A stretch of 13,852 bases of DNA from SAR324 cluster bacterium. GTDB lineage: Bacteria; SAR324; JACQKK01. Positions 1 through 6,599 of the stretch are shown here, in pieces. The translations under genes were made by a program, and so were the position numbers. The notes beneath the pieces are model-generated. The model was not told where the DNA came from and searched no databases. It saw nothing but the letters and a program-made list of their open reading frames with translations. The stretch spans positions 1 through 13,852 of the forward strand of contig JACZVE010000029.1 in NCBI GenBank assembly GCA_022572825.1. The letters are read 5' to 3'. Position 1 is the first letter of the stretch. Each line of letters begins with the position of its first letter.

Positions 1-362
1 TTCCGAAGCACGTGATCTTAAAGGCTAATATGCTCCGGGTGCAGGGAGCTTGCTCCCTGCCGGGATTGTTAAGGGCAGAGCCCTTAACCCGCCGGAGGCA
101 ATTTCTCACAGCCCTTTTAGCCCTTTGCGCAGATAAATTCGGAGCGGCGCTGGCTTCCAGGAGCCTCGCCGTACGGTTCGCCCCACCACCGGGAAGACCT
201 GATCGAAGCGCCCACGGGCGCCATGGCGCAAGCAGGGCCGCTGACCCGGGACTTGTCCTGCGCGTCGCTGCACGACGCGGGTGCGTTGCAGGTTGGCTTG
301 CCGCCTTACAGCCGCGGGGATCGGCGTGACGAATCTCAATCCGGCCGCGGGGCGGGGGTATT
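1..362. other. Gene-free left edge with palindromes
   Basis: No reading frame here looks like a real protein: the frames on both strands are arginine-, proline- and alanine-rich, lack recognisable motifs and have no ribosome binding site. The stretch does contain the paired palindromes described separately (31-100), a loose direct repeat of GCCCTTTTA/GCCCTTTGC at 111-129, and a perfect 12-base palindrome GCGCCATGGCGC near 218-230. It lies downstream of the minus-strand TAXI-like gene, so it may be its 3' flank or the edge of a dispersed repeat that starts outside the window. Confidence 0.5.
31..100. repeat. Paired palindromes, possible three-way junction
   Basis: Two perfect inverted repeats sit side by side. 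The first has arms GCAGGGAGC (41-49) and GCTCCCTGC (52-60), giving a stem capped by a CTTG loop. The second has arms GTTAAGGGC (68-76) and GCCCTTAAC (80-88) around AGA, with CGG (61-63) and CCG (89-91) able to extend it across a four-base bulge. An outer stem CTCCGG (33-38) with CCGGAG (92-97) encloses both, and TG/CA at the ends can extend it past one bulged G. Only two bases (39-40) are left unpaired at the junction. There is no T tract, so it is not a standard terminator. On the minus strand each palindrome is followed by a CCCG-containing linker, which recalls dispersed palindromic repeats. The role is unknown. Confidence 0.6.
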
Positions 363-947
363 TTAGGGTGCGGGAGCGTCGCTGGGGGGATTGAACAGAT
401 ACTTTTCGGTGCCCTGGTGAAGGGGGATGCGCAACTCCTCCGCCCTGCGGCGCATCGCCTGTGGGGAGGAAAGCCGAGGCGAGATCAGCGTTGAGCGGTG
501 TTTCCCGAAAAGGCTGGCCGCAATCAGGCGCGCCCGATCATCGGCGAAATCCTCATGGCTGACCAGCACATAGGGCTCGCTGAGAAAGGCCAGCACCCGG
601 AGCGGCACCGCGCCCTCGTAGCCCGCCTCGCCTTCGCCGCTGGCCATCAGGCGGGCCTGATCCTCCGTCATCACGGCGATCTGAATCTGCTGCGTCAGCA
701 ACAGGCGGGTGACGTGCAGGATGCTGGGCGCGCGGGTGGCATCGGGCCGTGCCCGCGGGATTTTCGCCTCCAACTCGGCCACCAGAGCCTTGGCGAGGGG
801 AAAGGCCGCCTCCTCGCTCCTGCTGGCCACGATCATCAGCCGCTGGGAGCGGTAGACGGCCCACTGCTTGTAGGGCATGTGGCCTGAGAGCAAGAAGCCC
901 GCGCCCCCAAGGACGGTGAGTTGGATGCAACCGCGGCGCGTGATCAT
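363..947 (-). CDS. Short TAXI-like solute-binding protein
   Basis: The 194-residue product begins with a twin-arginine-like leader (TRRGC near residue 3, hydrophobic stretch about 9-21), so it is probably exported or membrane-anchored. Residues about 37-130 read like the first lobe of TAXI (TRAP-associated extracytoplasmic immunogenic) binding proteins: an AxxLAxALxxEL helix, an LLxxxQIQIAVMTEDQA segment, a GxGEAGYEG stretch and an LRVLAFLSEPYVLV strand. The C-terminal IPLHQGTEKYL resembles the LHPGAxxYY signature near the end of TAXI proteins. Family members are usually over 300 residues, so most of the second lobe is absent. No TRAP membrane subunit is nearby. It starts 13 bases after the formamidase-like gene ends, so the two are probably cotranscribed. 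The ribosome binding site is poor, which suggests translational coupling. The TAXI assignment is by motif only. Confidence 0.7.
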   Translation of the reverse strand: MITRRGCIQLTVLGGAGFLLSGHMPYKQWAVYRSQRLMIVASRSEEAAFPLAKALVAELEAKIPRARPDATRAPSILHVTRLLLTQQIQIAVMTEDQARLMASGEGEAGYEGAVPLRVLAFLSEPYVLVSHEDFADDRARLIAASLFGKHRSTLISPRLSSPQAMRRRAEELRIPLHQGTEKYLFNPPSDAPAP

Positions 948-960
948 TCCCGAAATCCCG

Positions 961-2199
961 TTATTCCTTGAAAACCCCGAGGTCCAGGATCGCCGCCACG
1001 GCCACGTTGGGCACGTCCACCAGTTGGCTGATGTGGAGGTCCACCGCGACGCTGCAGAGGATATACGCCTGCTCCCGGGTCAACCCGTGCTCCTTGACCA
1101 GATAGTCGATCATCTGCACCAGGGCGTGGCGGGCAGCCAGTGTGACATCCTCGGAGAGGTTGGTGAGGTCCTTCAGCTTTTCGGCGTTCATGTAAGCTTG
1201 CTTCTGCTGCGCCGTCACCTCCCCCTTGGCCTTGAAGGGATAGCCTATGGTGGCATAAAACTTGGCCGGCTGGAGGGCCTTGATCTCATCGCCGCCCATG
1301 AACGCCACCGATTTGATCCGGGCCATCCCCCCTTTCATGATGGAGGCGCGCACGGTGGTGATGGATTGAATCTCGATGGCCGTGCCTACAACCTCGCCGT
1401 CCCCCTGGGCATAATGCACGTCACCGATGGATAGCAGGCAGCCATCCACAAAGCAGGGGAAGAGTATCTTCACGCCCCGCACCATCTGCTTCACATCCAT
1501 GTTGCCGCCGTTCTCCCGCGGCGGAATGGTGCGCAGGCATTGCTTTTCGTAAGTGGCGCCCTTGCCACAGATTGCACGGGGTTGGGCGCCCGCCGGCTCG
1601 GGTAGCAGGACAAACCCGCCCACGGCCGCCAGCTCCGCCTCTCGCTTGAGGATGGCTTCGACCTCCGGAAACCCGGGGGCCACGCCGATGGTGCCCGGAA
1701 ATCCGTTCATACGCACGGCCACGTTGGGCGGCATGTCCGGCGAGGTCGCCTCCAGGCGGTTCGTCTGCCACCGCACCATAAAGGGTTTGGGGAACAGATC
1801 GCGCAGGAAGCCGAAACCTGGGATCATCACCGTATAGCCGACGCCCAGCGGCTCGATATCCACGATTTCCACCACCAGCACGTCCCCCCGCTTGGCCCCG
1901 TTGATGTATACGGGGCCGGTGAGCGGGTGCACCAGGTTCAGGTCAAACCCGGGTATGTCCTCGGCGACGGAACTCATATTCCAGTTGGTGTCCAGGGCGT
2001 CCCGGGTTTCGTAGATGATCAGGTCGCCCGGATCGGCAAAGGCCACCGGTTTGATGGCCGGGTGCCACCGGTTGTGGCAAAGGGGGTCTTCATCGCAAAA
2101 AACACCGGTGCGCCTCAAACGGACTTCCTTGGCCACGGCCGCGGTTACGAGGGCCAACGATACGAGAATCAGTGCCAGGAACAGGAAGACGCTTTTCAT
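961..2199 (-). CDS. Exported acetamidase/formamidase-family protein
   Basis: A 412-residue member of the FmdA/AmdA family, which hydrolyses formamide, acetamide or related short amides to ammonia and the acid. Supporting segments are GDVLVVEIVDIEP, then NGGNMDVKQMVRG followed by an FVDGCLLSIGDVHYAQGDGEV stretch (a family hallmark), and a C-terminal HGLTREQAYILCSVAVDLHISQLVD. The start at 2199 is chosen over an in-frame one at 2328 because it follows AAAAGGGGG with six bases of spacing and opens a clean Sec signal peptide (MKS, a hydrophobic core of about residues 4-20, then AVAKE). Family members are usually cytoplasmic, so export is notable. The gene is followed closely by the TAXI-like gene and lies 263 bases after mscS on the same strand. 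The real substrate is not evident from sequence. Confidence 0.88.
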   Translation of the reverse strand: MKSVFLFLALILVSLALVTAAVAKEVRLRRTGVFCDEDPLCHNRWHPAIKPVAFADPGDLIIYETRDALDTNWNMSSVAEDIPGFDLNLVHPLTGPVYINGAKRGDVLVVEIVDIEPLGVGYTVMIPGFGFLRDLFPKPFMVRWQTNRLEATSPDMPPNVAVRMNGFPGTIGVAPGFPEVEAILKREAELAAVGGFVLLPEPAGAQPRAICGKGATYEKQCLRTIPPRENGGNMDVKQMVRGVKILFPCFVDGCLLSIGDVHYAQGDGEVVGTAIEIQSITTVRASIMKGGMARIKSVAFMGGDEIKALQPAKFYATIGYPFKAKGEVTAQQKQAYMNAEKLKDLTNLSEDVTLAARHALVQMIDYLVKEHGLTREQAYILCSVAVDLHISQLVDVPNVAVAAILDLGVFKE

Positions 2200-2205
2200 G
2201 GTATT

Positions 2206-2210
2206 CCCCC
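2206..2210 (-). promoter_or_regulatory. Ribosome binding site of the formamidase-like gene
   Basis: On the minus strand AAAAGGGGG ends six bases before the ATG at 2199. This favours the shorter start with the signal peptide over the longer in-frame reading, whose upstream residues look like untranslated leader. Confidence 0.65.
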
Positions 2211-2331
2211 TTTTGCTGTGAAGGACCTTGCGAAGTGCTGGAACCGAAGCGTTCCCAGGTGGGATGGATTTCTGCAAAGTGATCGAAGGCACGGACGATA
2301 CCCACTCGGAAAGGAGGCGATCAATCACAGG

Positions 2332-2360
2332 AGACGAACATCAGAACTAGCAGACGAACA
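2332..2360. repeat. Direct repeat upstream of the formamidase-like gene
   Basis: AGACGAACA occurs at 2332-2340 and again at 2352-2360, exactly 20 bases apart, about two helical turns. It lies 133-161 bases upstream of the formamidase-like start. Same-face spacing is typical of binding sites for dimeric or paired regulators, but no regulator gene is in the window and no clear -35/-10 pair is adjacent. Confidence 0.35.
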
Positions 2361-2462
2361 AAAGCAATGTCCAGTGTGGGCCTCCACTATTGTATTGCTC
2401 ACCCGTCCCCTTCACGTCCTGGCTGGCTGCCGGGAGCGGAGCGGGAAGGAGGCGGGCGCCCG

Positions 2463-3530
2463 CTAGCGCAGGGGAAGCGAGCCGGCCTGAAATTCCGCCC
2501 GGGTCTTCGGCAAACTCTGCGGGTAGCGCTGCTGCAGAAACTGAATGAGCTTCTCGCGCACGTAGCAGCGCAAGTCCCACCCTTTCGAGGAATCCGGGAA
2601 GCTCATCAGCGCGCGCAACTCCAGGGTCTGCTCGGTCGCATTGGTGATCTGCAGGCCCCAGACCTTTTGGTCCCACAGGGGCGAGGATTCCAGTATGCGA
2701 TGCAGTTCCTGCCGCACCTCCTCGACCGGAACCGTGTAGTCCGCGTATATGAATACGGTACCCAGCAGGTTCGCCGTCTTGCGGGTCCAGTTTTCGAAAG
2801 GATGCTCGATAAAATAGGACATCGGCAGAATCAGGCGCCGCAGGTCCCAGATGCGAACGACGACATAGGTGGTTCCAATCTCCTCGATCCACCCCCATTC
2901 CCCCTCCACGATCACCACGTCGTCGAGCCGGATCGGGTCGGTGAGGGCGACCTGCAGCCCGGCAATGAAATTGGCGAGCACCGGTCTTGCCGCCATCGCC
3001 GCCACGATGCCCGCCAGACCCGCCGTGGCAAACAGGCTGATGCTGAACACCCGTATAGCCGGGAAGGTCATCAGGATAAAGATGAGCGAGAGAAAAATGA
3101 CGAAGTACGTCCAGATGCGGTTGAAAATCTTGAATTTCGTGTGAATCTGACGCGCCTGTAAATTGTCGGGGTCAAGGACGGCGTGTTTGATCAAGATGAA
3201 ATCGTTCACCACCTTGGTGAGCTCTATGAGCAGCCACCCTACCGAAGCGATCAAGCACAGGCCGAAAAAATGTTGAATCGCTCCAGCCGCATCCGGCGGG
3301 AGCGGCAGTACGGGAACGATCAGAAATACCGCCAGAACCGGGAACAGCACCCGCGTTCCTTTGCGCGCGTGCAGCACCAGGGCATTGTCCAAGACATTGT
3401 CGGTTTTTCGGGCCAGCCAATCGGCCACGGCGAAGACGGCATAATGGCCGATGACCGCCAGAAAAACCGCCCCGATCAGGATTGCACCGGGCCACAGCCA
3501 AGCTTGCAGATCTCCCAGCATCGGATTCAT
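2463..3530 (-). CDS. MscS-family mechanosensitive channel
   Basis: A 355-residue inner-membrane protein predicted to be a small-conductance mechanosensitive channel that releases solutes on osmotic downshock. Hydrophobic segments lie at about residues 13-36, 58-79, 88-104, 139-157 and 161-180. The last runs into the Gly/Ala-rich pore helix and the conserved MscS block: GLAGIVAAMAARPVLANFIAG (171-191), LTDPIRLDDVVIVEGEWGWIEEI (196-218) and the RRLILPMSYF strand (231-240). A soluble vestibule domain follows to the end. The start has GGAGG nine bases upstream (3540-3544). The five predicted helices exceed the three of E. coli MscS, as in many MscS-like proteins. It stands apart from the downstream formamidase-like gene by 263 bases, so cotranscription is uncertain. 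Confidence 0.92.
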   Translation of the reverse strand: MNPMLGDLQAWLWPGAILIGAVFLAVIGHYAVFAVADWLARKTDNVLDNALVLHARKGTRVLFPVLAVFLIVPVLPLPPDAAGAIQHFFGLCLIASVGWLLIELTKVVNDFILIKHAVLDPDNLQARQIHTKFKIFNRIWTYFVIFLSLIFILMTFPAIRVFSISLFATAGLAGIVAAMAARPVLANFIAGLQVALTDPIRLDDVVIVEGEWGWIEEIGTTYVVVRIWDLRRLILPMSYFIEHPFENWTRKTANLLGTVFIYADYTVPVEEVRQELHRILESSPLWDQKVWGLQITNATEQTLELRALMSFPDSSKGWDLRCYVREKLIQFLQQRYPQSLPKTRAEFQAGSLPLR

Positions 3531-3618
3531 GTCTCAATTCCTCCATTGACCGACGTTCGCTGATCATGCTCGGTCCGCGGCTATTGGGGCGATGGGCGCG
3601 GCGCGGCCGAGACAACAG

Positions 3619-3885
3619 CTACTCTATGCACAATGGGCCATTTTGGGTTGATTCCCTCGGCGCGCCGGCATCCTGAATCTTCCACTCGAATCGCCCCCCA
3701 GCGGCCTCCTCCCGTATCGCTTGCGCCGTTTCGGCGCCCTTGATGAAGGGGCGCGGAGGAGCCCACACCGAATCGTTCCGGACCTGATTCTCATCCGATG
3801 GCGCCGGGGCGCCCGGTGGCCAGAGCACGGCTGCCGCCACCCCGGCCACCGCCACGATCGCCAGCCAGTTCGTGTTCATGGTCAT
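3619..3885 (-). CDS. Possible small membrane-anchored protein
   Basis: A frame of 88 residues starting MTMNTNW, with one hydrophobic segment (about residues 8-23) followed by a proline-rich linker (PPGAPAPSDENQ) and a hydrophilic tail ending in CIE. This is the layout of a single-pass or lipid-free anchored periplasmic protein. It ends 88 bases before mscS on the same strand. Against it: no Shine-Dalgarno sequence precedes either ATG (3885 or 3879), and I recognise no family. It may be a genuine short gene or chance in GC-rich DNA. Confidence 0.33.
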   Translation of the reverse strand: MTMNTNWLAIVAVAGVAAAVLWPPGAPAPSDENQVRNDSVWAPPRPFIKGAETAQAIREEAAGGRFEWKIQDAGAPRESTQNGPLCIE

Positions 3886-4074
3886 GGCGTCCGGAGGTGA
3901 AATCCGGGCGGCCAAGCCGGAACATCGCCACGCCCGGCTGGACTGCGTCATCCCGGCGCCGCCCAAGCCACGCCCTGCTGCACCCTTATACGGGTTTGTC
4001 TAAGGCCGGTGTGCGGAAATTGGGGGATGGGCGGCGTTCACCGAGCAACGGCAAACGATAACGGTAGACAATCG

Positions 4075-4087
4075 GCCGGGACCCGGC
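4075..4087. promoter_or_regulatory. Palindrome upstream of the Gly/Lys-rich gene
   Basis: GCCGGG-A-CCCGGC is a perfect inverted repeat with a one-base centre, about 70 bases ahead of the Gly/Lys-rich small gene. It could be an operator or a leader hairpin. No promoter hexamers are clear around it. Confidence 0.25.
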
Positions 4088-4145
4088 TTAGCCTTCATGA
4101 ACGGTGGCATGCGCGGCCCGTTAAATCGGTCACGAATGAGCAACC

Positions 4146-4152
4146 GGAGGAG
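4146..4152 (+). promoter_or_regulatory. Ribosome binding site of the Gly/Lys-rich small gene
   Basis: GGAGGAG is followed six bases later by the ATG at 4159. This fixes the start of the 52-residue product and rejects the longer in-frame start at 4009, whose extra residues look non-coding. Confidence 0.7.
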
Positions 4153-4158
4153 TCCGTC

Positions 4159-4317
4159 ATGACAAAGGGGGGAAGCGGTTCTAAGGGAGGCTCTGGAGGT
4201 AAAGGTGGAGCTGGCAATAAGGGCGTAGCAGGTGGCAAAGGCGGCGGGAACTTGCCGAGTAAGACAGGTAATCCATCCGGTGGCAGACGAGGGAACGCCC
4301 CTCCAAAGGGTAAGTAA
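4159..4317 (+). CDS. Gly/Lys-rich low-complexity small protein
   Basis: A 52-residue protein composed almost wholly of Gly, Lys, Ser, Ala and Asn. Residues 3-30 are repeats of the type KGG-S/A-G (KGGSGSKGGSGGKGGAGNKG and on), and the tail ends GGRRGNAPPKGK. It has no hydrophobic segment, no cysteine and a strongly positive charge, so it should be disordered and could bind nucleic acid or another polyanion. The GGAGGAG site at ideal spacing and the TAA stop argue that it is translated. It lies alone between the minus-strand mscS block and the cupin gene, 109 bases before the latter on the same strand. I recognise no named family. It differs from the YciG-type KGG proteins, which carry acidic residues between their repeats. 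Confidence 0.6.
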   Translation: MTKGGSGSKGGSGGKGGAGNKGVAGGKGGGNLPSKTGNPSGGRRGNAPPKGK

Positions 4318-4416
4318 CTCCTGCGATTCGGACTGAATGTAGGTGGCGTCAGATCGTGCGGTACGCAATGGCAACCGAGGAACTACTTGACCGTACTGCT
4401 CGCGCGAAACCCCAAT

Positions 4417-4421
4417 GGAGG
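4417..4421 (+). promoter_or_regulatory. Ribosome binding site of the cupin gene
   Basis: GGAGG ends five bases before the ATG at 4427. The in-frame ATG at 4415 overlaps this site and the ATG at 4424 is too close to it, so 4427 is the best start. Confidence 0.6.
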
Positions 4422-4426
4422 CCATG

Positions 4427-5350
4427 ATGTCCGCAACCGCCAGAGCGGCCCTTGCCCAGGAAAACCGTGAGACGCCCTATACCGAACGGGCCCGATACTT
4501 CGATTCCGGCAACGCCTTCGCGATCAAGTCTCCGGATGTTCCACGCCATATTTTTCTTGCGGAGCGAGATCGTGCGTTCGCCCCCGATACCGCAACGGGG
4601 CTGATCGATCTCGACTTGAGTGGAGCGCTCGATCTGGCGTATCCCGCCACGACCCCGTTGATTCTGGCCCGCTACGCCCGCATCCGGGCGGGAGAATCCT
4701 TGTCCACGGCGTTTCGCTCGAGTGGCGAGATTTACTATGCGATCCAGGGTGAAGGGTCCACCCGCGGCCAGCACGACCACATCGAATGGAAGGCGGGGGA
4801 TGCGGTGTTCCTTCCCGGCGGGGAGGCGTGGACGCATTCCGCCCAGAAGGATGCGGTGCTCTGGGTCGTGACGAATGAACCGCAATTGGCATTCCAGGGG
4901 CTCGAGCCTCCTCCCCGGGAACGCCGTGCGGGAGCCCCGGCACATTTCCTCGCGGAGCGGATCGACGCGCAGATCGAGGCGCTGCATCAGAAACCCGCAG
5001 CGGAGGACATGCCGGGCTTCGCGGTCGTGTTTTCCAGCGAATCGATGGAGGCCAAGCGGAATATTCATCCCACCATGACGTTGGCCATGAATTCCCTCCC
5101 CGCGGGCGAAGTCCAGCGCCCGCACCACCACAACTCGATCGCGGTCACGCTCTGTGTGGAGGGCGAAGGCGGCTACTCCATCACCGGTGGAGAGCGGACC
5201 GACTGGTCTCCCCACGCCGTGTTCGTCACGCCCCCAGGAGCGGTGCATTCCCATCACAACGAAGGCCCGGTGCTGGCCAAGTTTCTGATCGTCCAGGACG
5301 GTGGCCTCTACTACCACTGCCGCACGATGGGATTCGCCTACGACACTTAA
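4427..5350 (+). CDS. Bicupin protein, possible gentisate-dioxygenase-like enzyme
   Basis: A 307-residue protein with two cupin barrels (about residues 75-155 and 215-295), the architecture of gentisate/salicylate 1,2-dioxygenases, which open aromatic rings with Fe(II). The C-terminal barrel has a full metal site: PAGEVQRPHHHNS with H233 and H235, and motif two PPGAVHSHHN with H274. The N-terminal barrel lacks the HxH pair (TAFRSSGEIYYAIQGEG, 94-110) but keeps a PGGEAWTH segment. In the gentisate and salicylate dioxygenases I know of, iron sits in the N-terminal barrel, so this protein may have a swapped site and another substrate. The glutathione transferase and VOC genes downstream would fit a ring-cleavage pathway with an isomerase step, but they are 493 bases away. 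Substrate unknown. Confidence 0.85.
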   Translation: MSATARAALAQENRETPYTERARYFDSGNAFAIKSPDVPRHIFLAERDRAFAPDTATGLIDLDLSGALDLAYPATTPLILARYARIRAGESLSTAFRSSGEIYYAIQGEGSTRGQHDHIEWKAGDAVFLPGGEAWTHSAQKDAVLWVVTNEPQLAFQGLEPPPRERRAGAPAHFLAERIDAQIEALHQKPAAEDMPGFAVVFSSESMEAKRNIHPTMTLAMNSLPAGEVQRPHHHNSIAVTLCVEGEGGYSITGGERTDWSPHAVFVTPPGAVHSHHNEGPVLAKFLIVQDGGLYYHCRTMGFAYDT

Positions 5351-5843
5351 TTTGGCCGGAACGCTCGAGGTCGAATGGCGTGCCCCGATCACGCTTGCCG
5401 AACTTGAAAGCGAACCCGGCGCGGCCGTGTCCATGGAACTCACCGCCGACAGTGGAAGCGCCGCCGCTAAGACGGATTCGCCGACTGATTCGGCCGGTTC
5501 CGCCATGACGCGCCAAGCCTGATAGTGAATTCGATCATTAAGTTGGAAAACGAGCGGAAAACGGCTCTTGGCAGCACCGTTACGGTGCAATCACGCCGAC
5601 CAGAAGCTCCAATCCCTTCTCGGAGCGAAATGACTGGCGAACGACCGGTATGACGTGCAAATTCAATCCGAATTCAAGATATCGGAGGTCCGAGGAGTCG
5701 TCCAGGCCCTATAGGCGGCCCCATCTGGGAAATGTCGGCGTAAATGCAAGTGAGGGGACGTCATTCGTGCCGCCGGGTCTACGAAAATCATGGCGACCGT
5801 ATTTCTTGCCCTGAGATGACAACCCGAAAGAAAAAAGGAAACC
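5351..5843. other. Gap between cupin and GST genes
   Basis: No complete gene is convincing. The first part, to 5522, contains an open plus-strand frame, shifted from that of the cupin, with codon use like a real gene (57 codons from LNLAGTLEVEW to TRQA). It has no start or ribosome binding site of its own and may be a frameshifted remnant. The rest is lower in GC, includes a 15-base palindrome at 5574-5588, and ends in the leader of the GST gene. Its promoter is probably here, but no clear hexamer pair is visible. Confidence 0.45.
5574..5588. promoter_or_regulatory. 15-base palindrome, possible operator
   Basis: GCACCGT-T-ACGGTGC is perfectly symmetric around one base. It lies about 255 bases upstream of the GST start and 224 after the cupin stop. 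Such a short perfect dyad could be a dimeric repressor site or a small hairpin. No T tract follows, so it is not an obvious terminator of the cupin gene. Confidence 0.3.
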
Positions 5844-6518
5844 ATGAAACTCTATATGCATCCGGTCTCCATGACGAGCCGTCCGGTGCGGCTCTTCATT
5901 GCCGAAAACAACATCCCGGTCGAAGAGCAGATGATCGACATCTTTACGGGCGAACATCTGCAGGAGCCCTATGTCACGATCAACCCGAACAAACTTGTCC
6001 CGATGCTCGAAGACGGCGATTACCGCCTCACCGAAAGTTCGGCCATACTGAAGTATCTCGCGGACAAGATCGATTCACCGGCCTACCCGAAAGACCTGCA
6101 ACAACGAGGCAAGGTCAACGAGATGATGGACTGGTTCAATACCGGGTTTTACCGCGAGTTCGGCTATGGCCTTGTGTACCCGCAAATTTTGCCCCATTAC
6201 CGCCGACCCTCCGACGAGGTGCAGAGCGGAACCATCGAATGGGGCAAGGAGCGGGCCAAGAAGAGCCTGCAAGTGCTCAATGACCATTGGATCGGCCCGG
6301 ACCAGCCCTACCTGTGTGGAGAACAGATTACCATCGCGGATTACCTGGCCGTTGGCTTGTTGACCCTGGGCGAGGTGGTGCGCTGCAACTTTTCGGCCTA
6401 TCCCAATGTTGAGCGCTGGCTGGGCAACATGAAGCAACTGCCCAACTGGGGCAAGATTAACGAGGAATTTTACGGCTATGTCGATTCGGTCAAGGATCAG
6501 CCTTTCGACGCGATCTGA
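5844..6518 (+). CDS. Glutathione S-transferase, theta-like
   Basis: A 224-residue cytoplasmic enzyme expected to conjugate or isomerise substrates using glutathione. The N-terminal thioredoxin fold (about 1-78) begins KLYMHPVSMTSRPVRLFIAENN, where Ser9 or Ser12 sits in the place of the catalytic serine of theta-class enzymes. It continues with LVPML, whose P53 is the conserved cis-proline, and TESSAILKYL, whose E64-S65 bind the gamma-glutamyl group. The all-helical C-terminal domain contains the folding motif ITIADYLAVG. The length is normal. AAGGAA precedes the ATG by three bases. The VOC gene follows after 81 bases on the same strand, probably in one operon. Given a dioxygenase-like cupin upstream, a maleylpyruvate-isomerase-type role is possible but not shown. 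Confidence 0.92.
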   Translation: MKLYMHPVSMTSRPVRLFIAENNIPVEEQMIDIFTGEHLQEPYVTINPNKLVPMLEDGDYRLTESSAILKYLADKIDSPAYPKDLQQRGKVNEMMDWFNTGFYREFGYGLVYPQILPHYRRPSDEVQSGTIEWGKERAKKSLQVLNDHWIGPDQPYLCGEQITIADYLAVGLLTLGEVVRCNFSAYPNVERWLGNMKQLPNWGKINEEFYGYVDSVKDQPFDAI

Positions 6519-6589
6519 GCGCCGGCAATGGCCGGTCTTGCACCGCCATGGGCCGAATCTCCCGTGGCGGCAACCATCAGGCAATCAGA

Positions 6590-6594
6590 GGAGG
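6590..6594 (+). promoter_or_regulatory. Ribosome binding site of the VOC gene
   Basis: GGAGG, within a longer AGAGGAGGAG run, lies five bases before the ATG at 6600. It selects this start over the in-frame ATG at 6528 inside the intergenic space. Confidence 0.65.
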
Positions 6595-6599
6595 AGAGT

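Noticed and set aside
68..88. Integron attC site from GTTAAGG and CCTTAAC arms
   Set aside because: The arms do not meet the GTTRRRY/RYYYAAC core-site pattern, the spacer is only three bases, and no integrase or cassette layout is present.
142..180. Possible group II intron domain V (CGTACGGTTC-like end at 170-179)
   Set aside because: Only the 3' half resembles the consensus. The 5' catalytic AGC strand and tetraloop do not pair properly, and no reverse transcriptase is in the window.
12..329. 105-codon plus-strand frame at the left edge
   Set aside because: It has no ribosome binding site or recognisable domain, and it runs through strong palindromes with Arg/Ala-rich low-complexity residues.
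4349..5590. 413-codon minus-strand frame covering the whole cupin gene
   Set aside because: It is antisense to a gene with clear cupin motifs, shows no family motifs and is rich in Arg, Gly and His, as expected of a mirror frame in GC-rich DNA.
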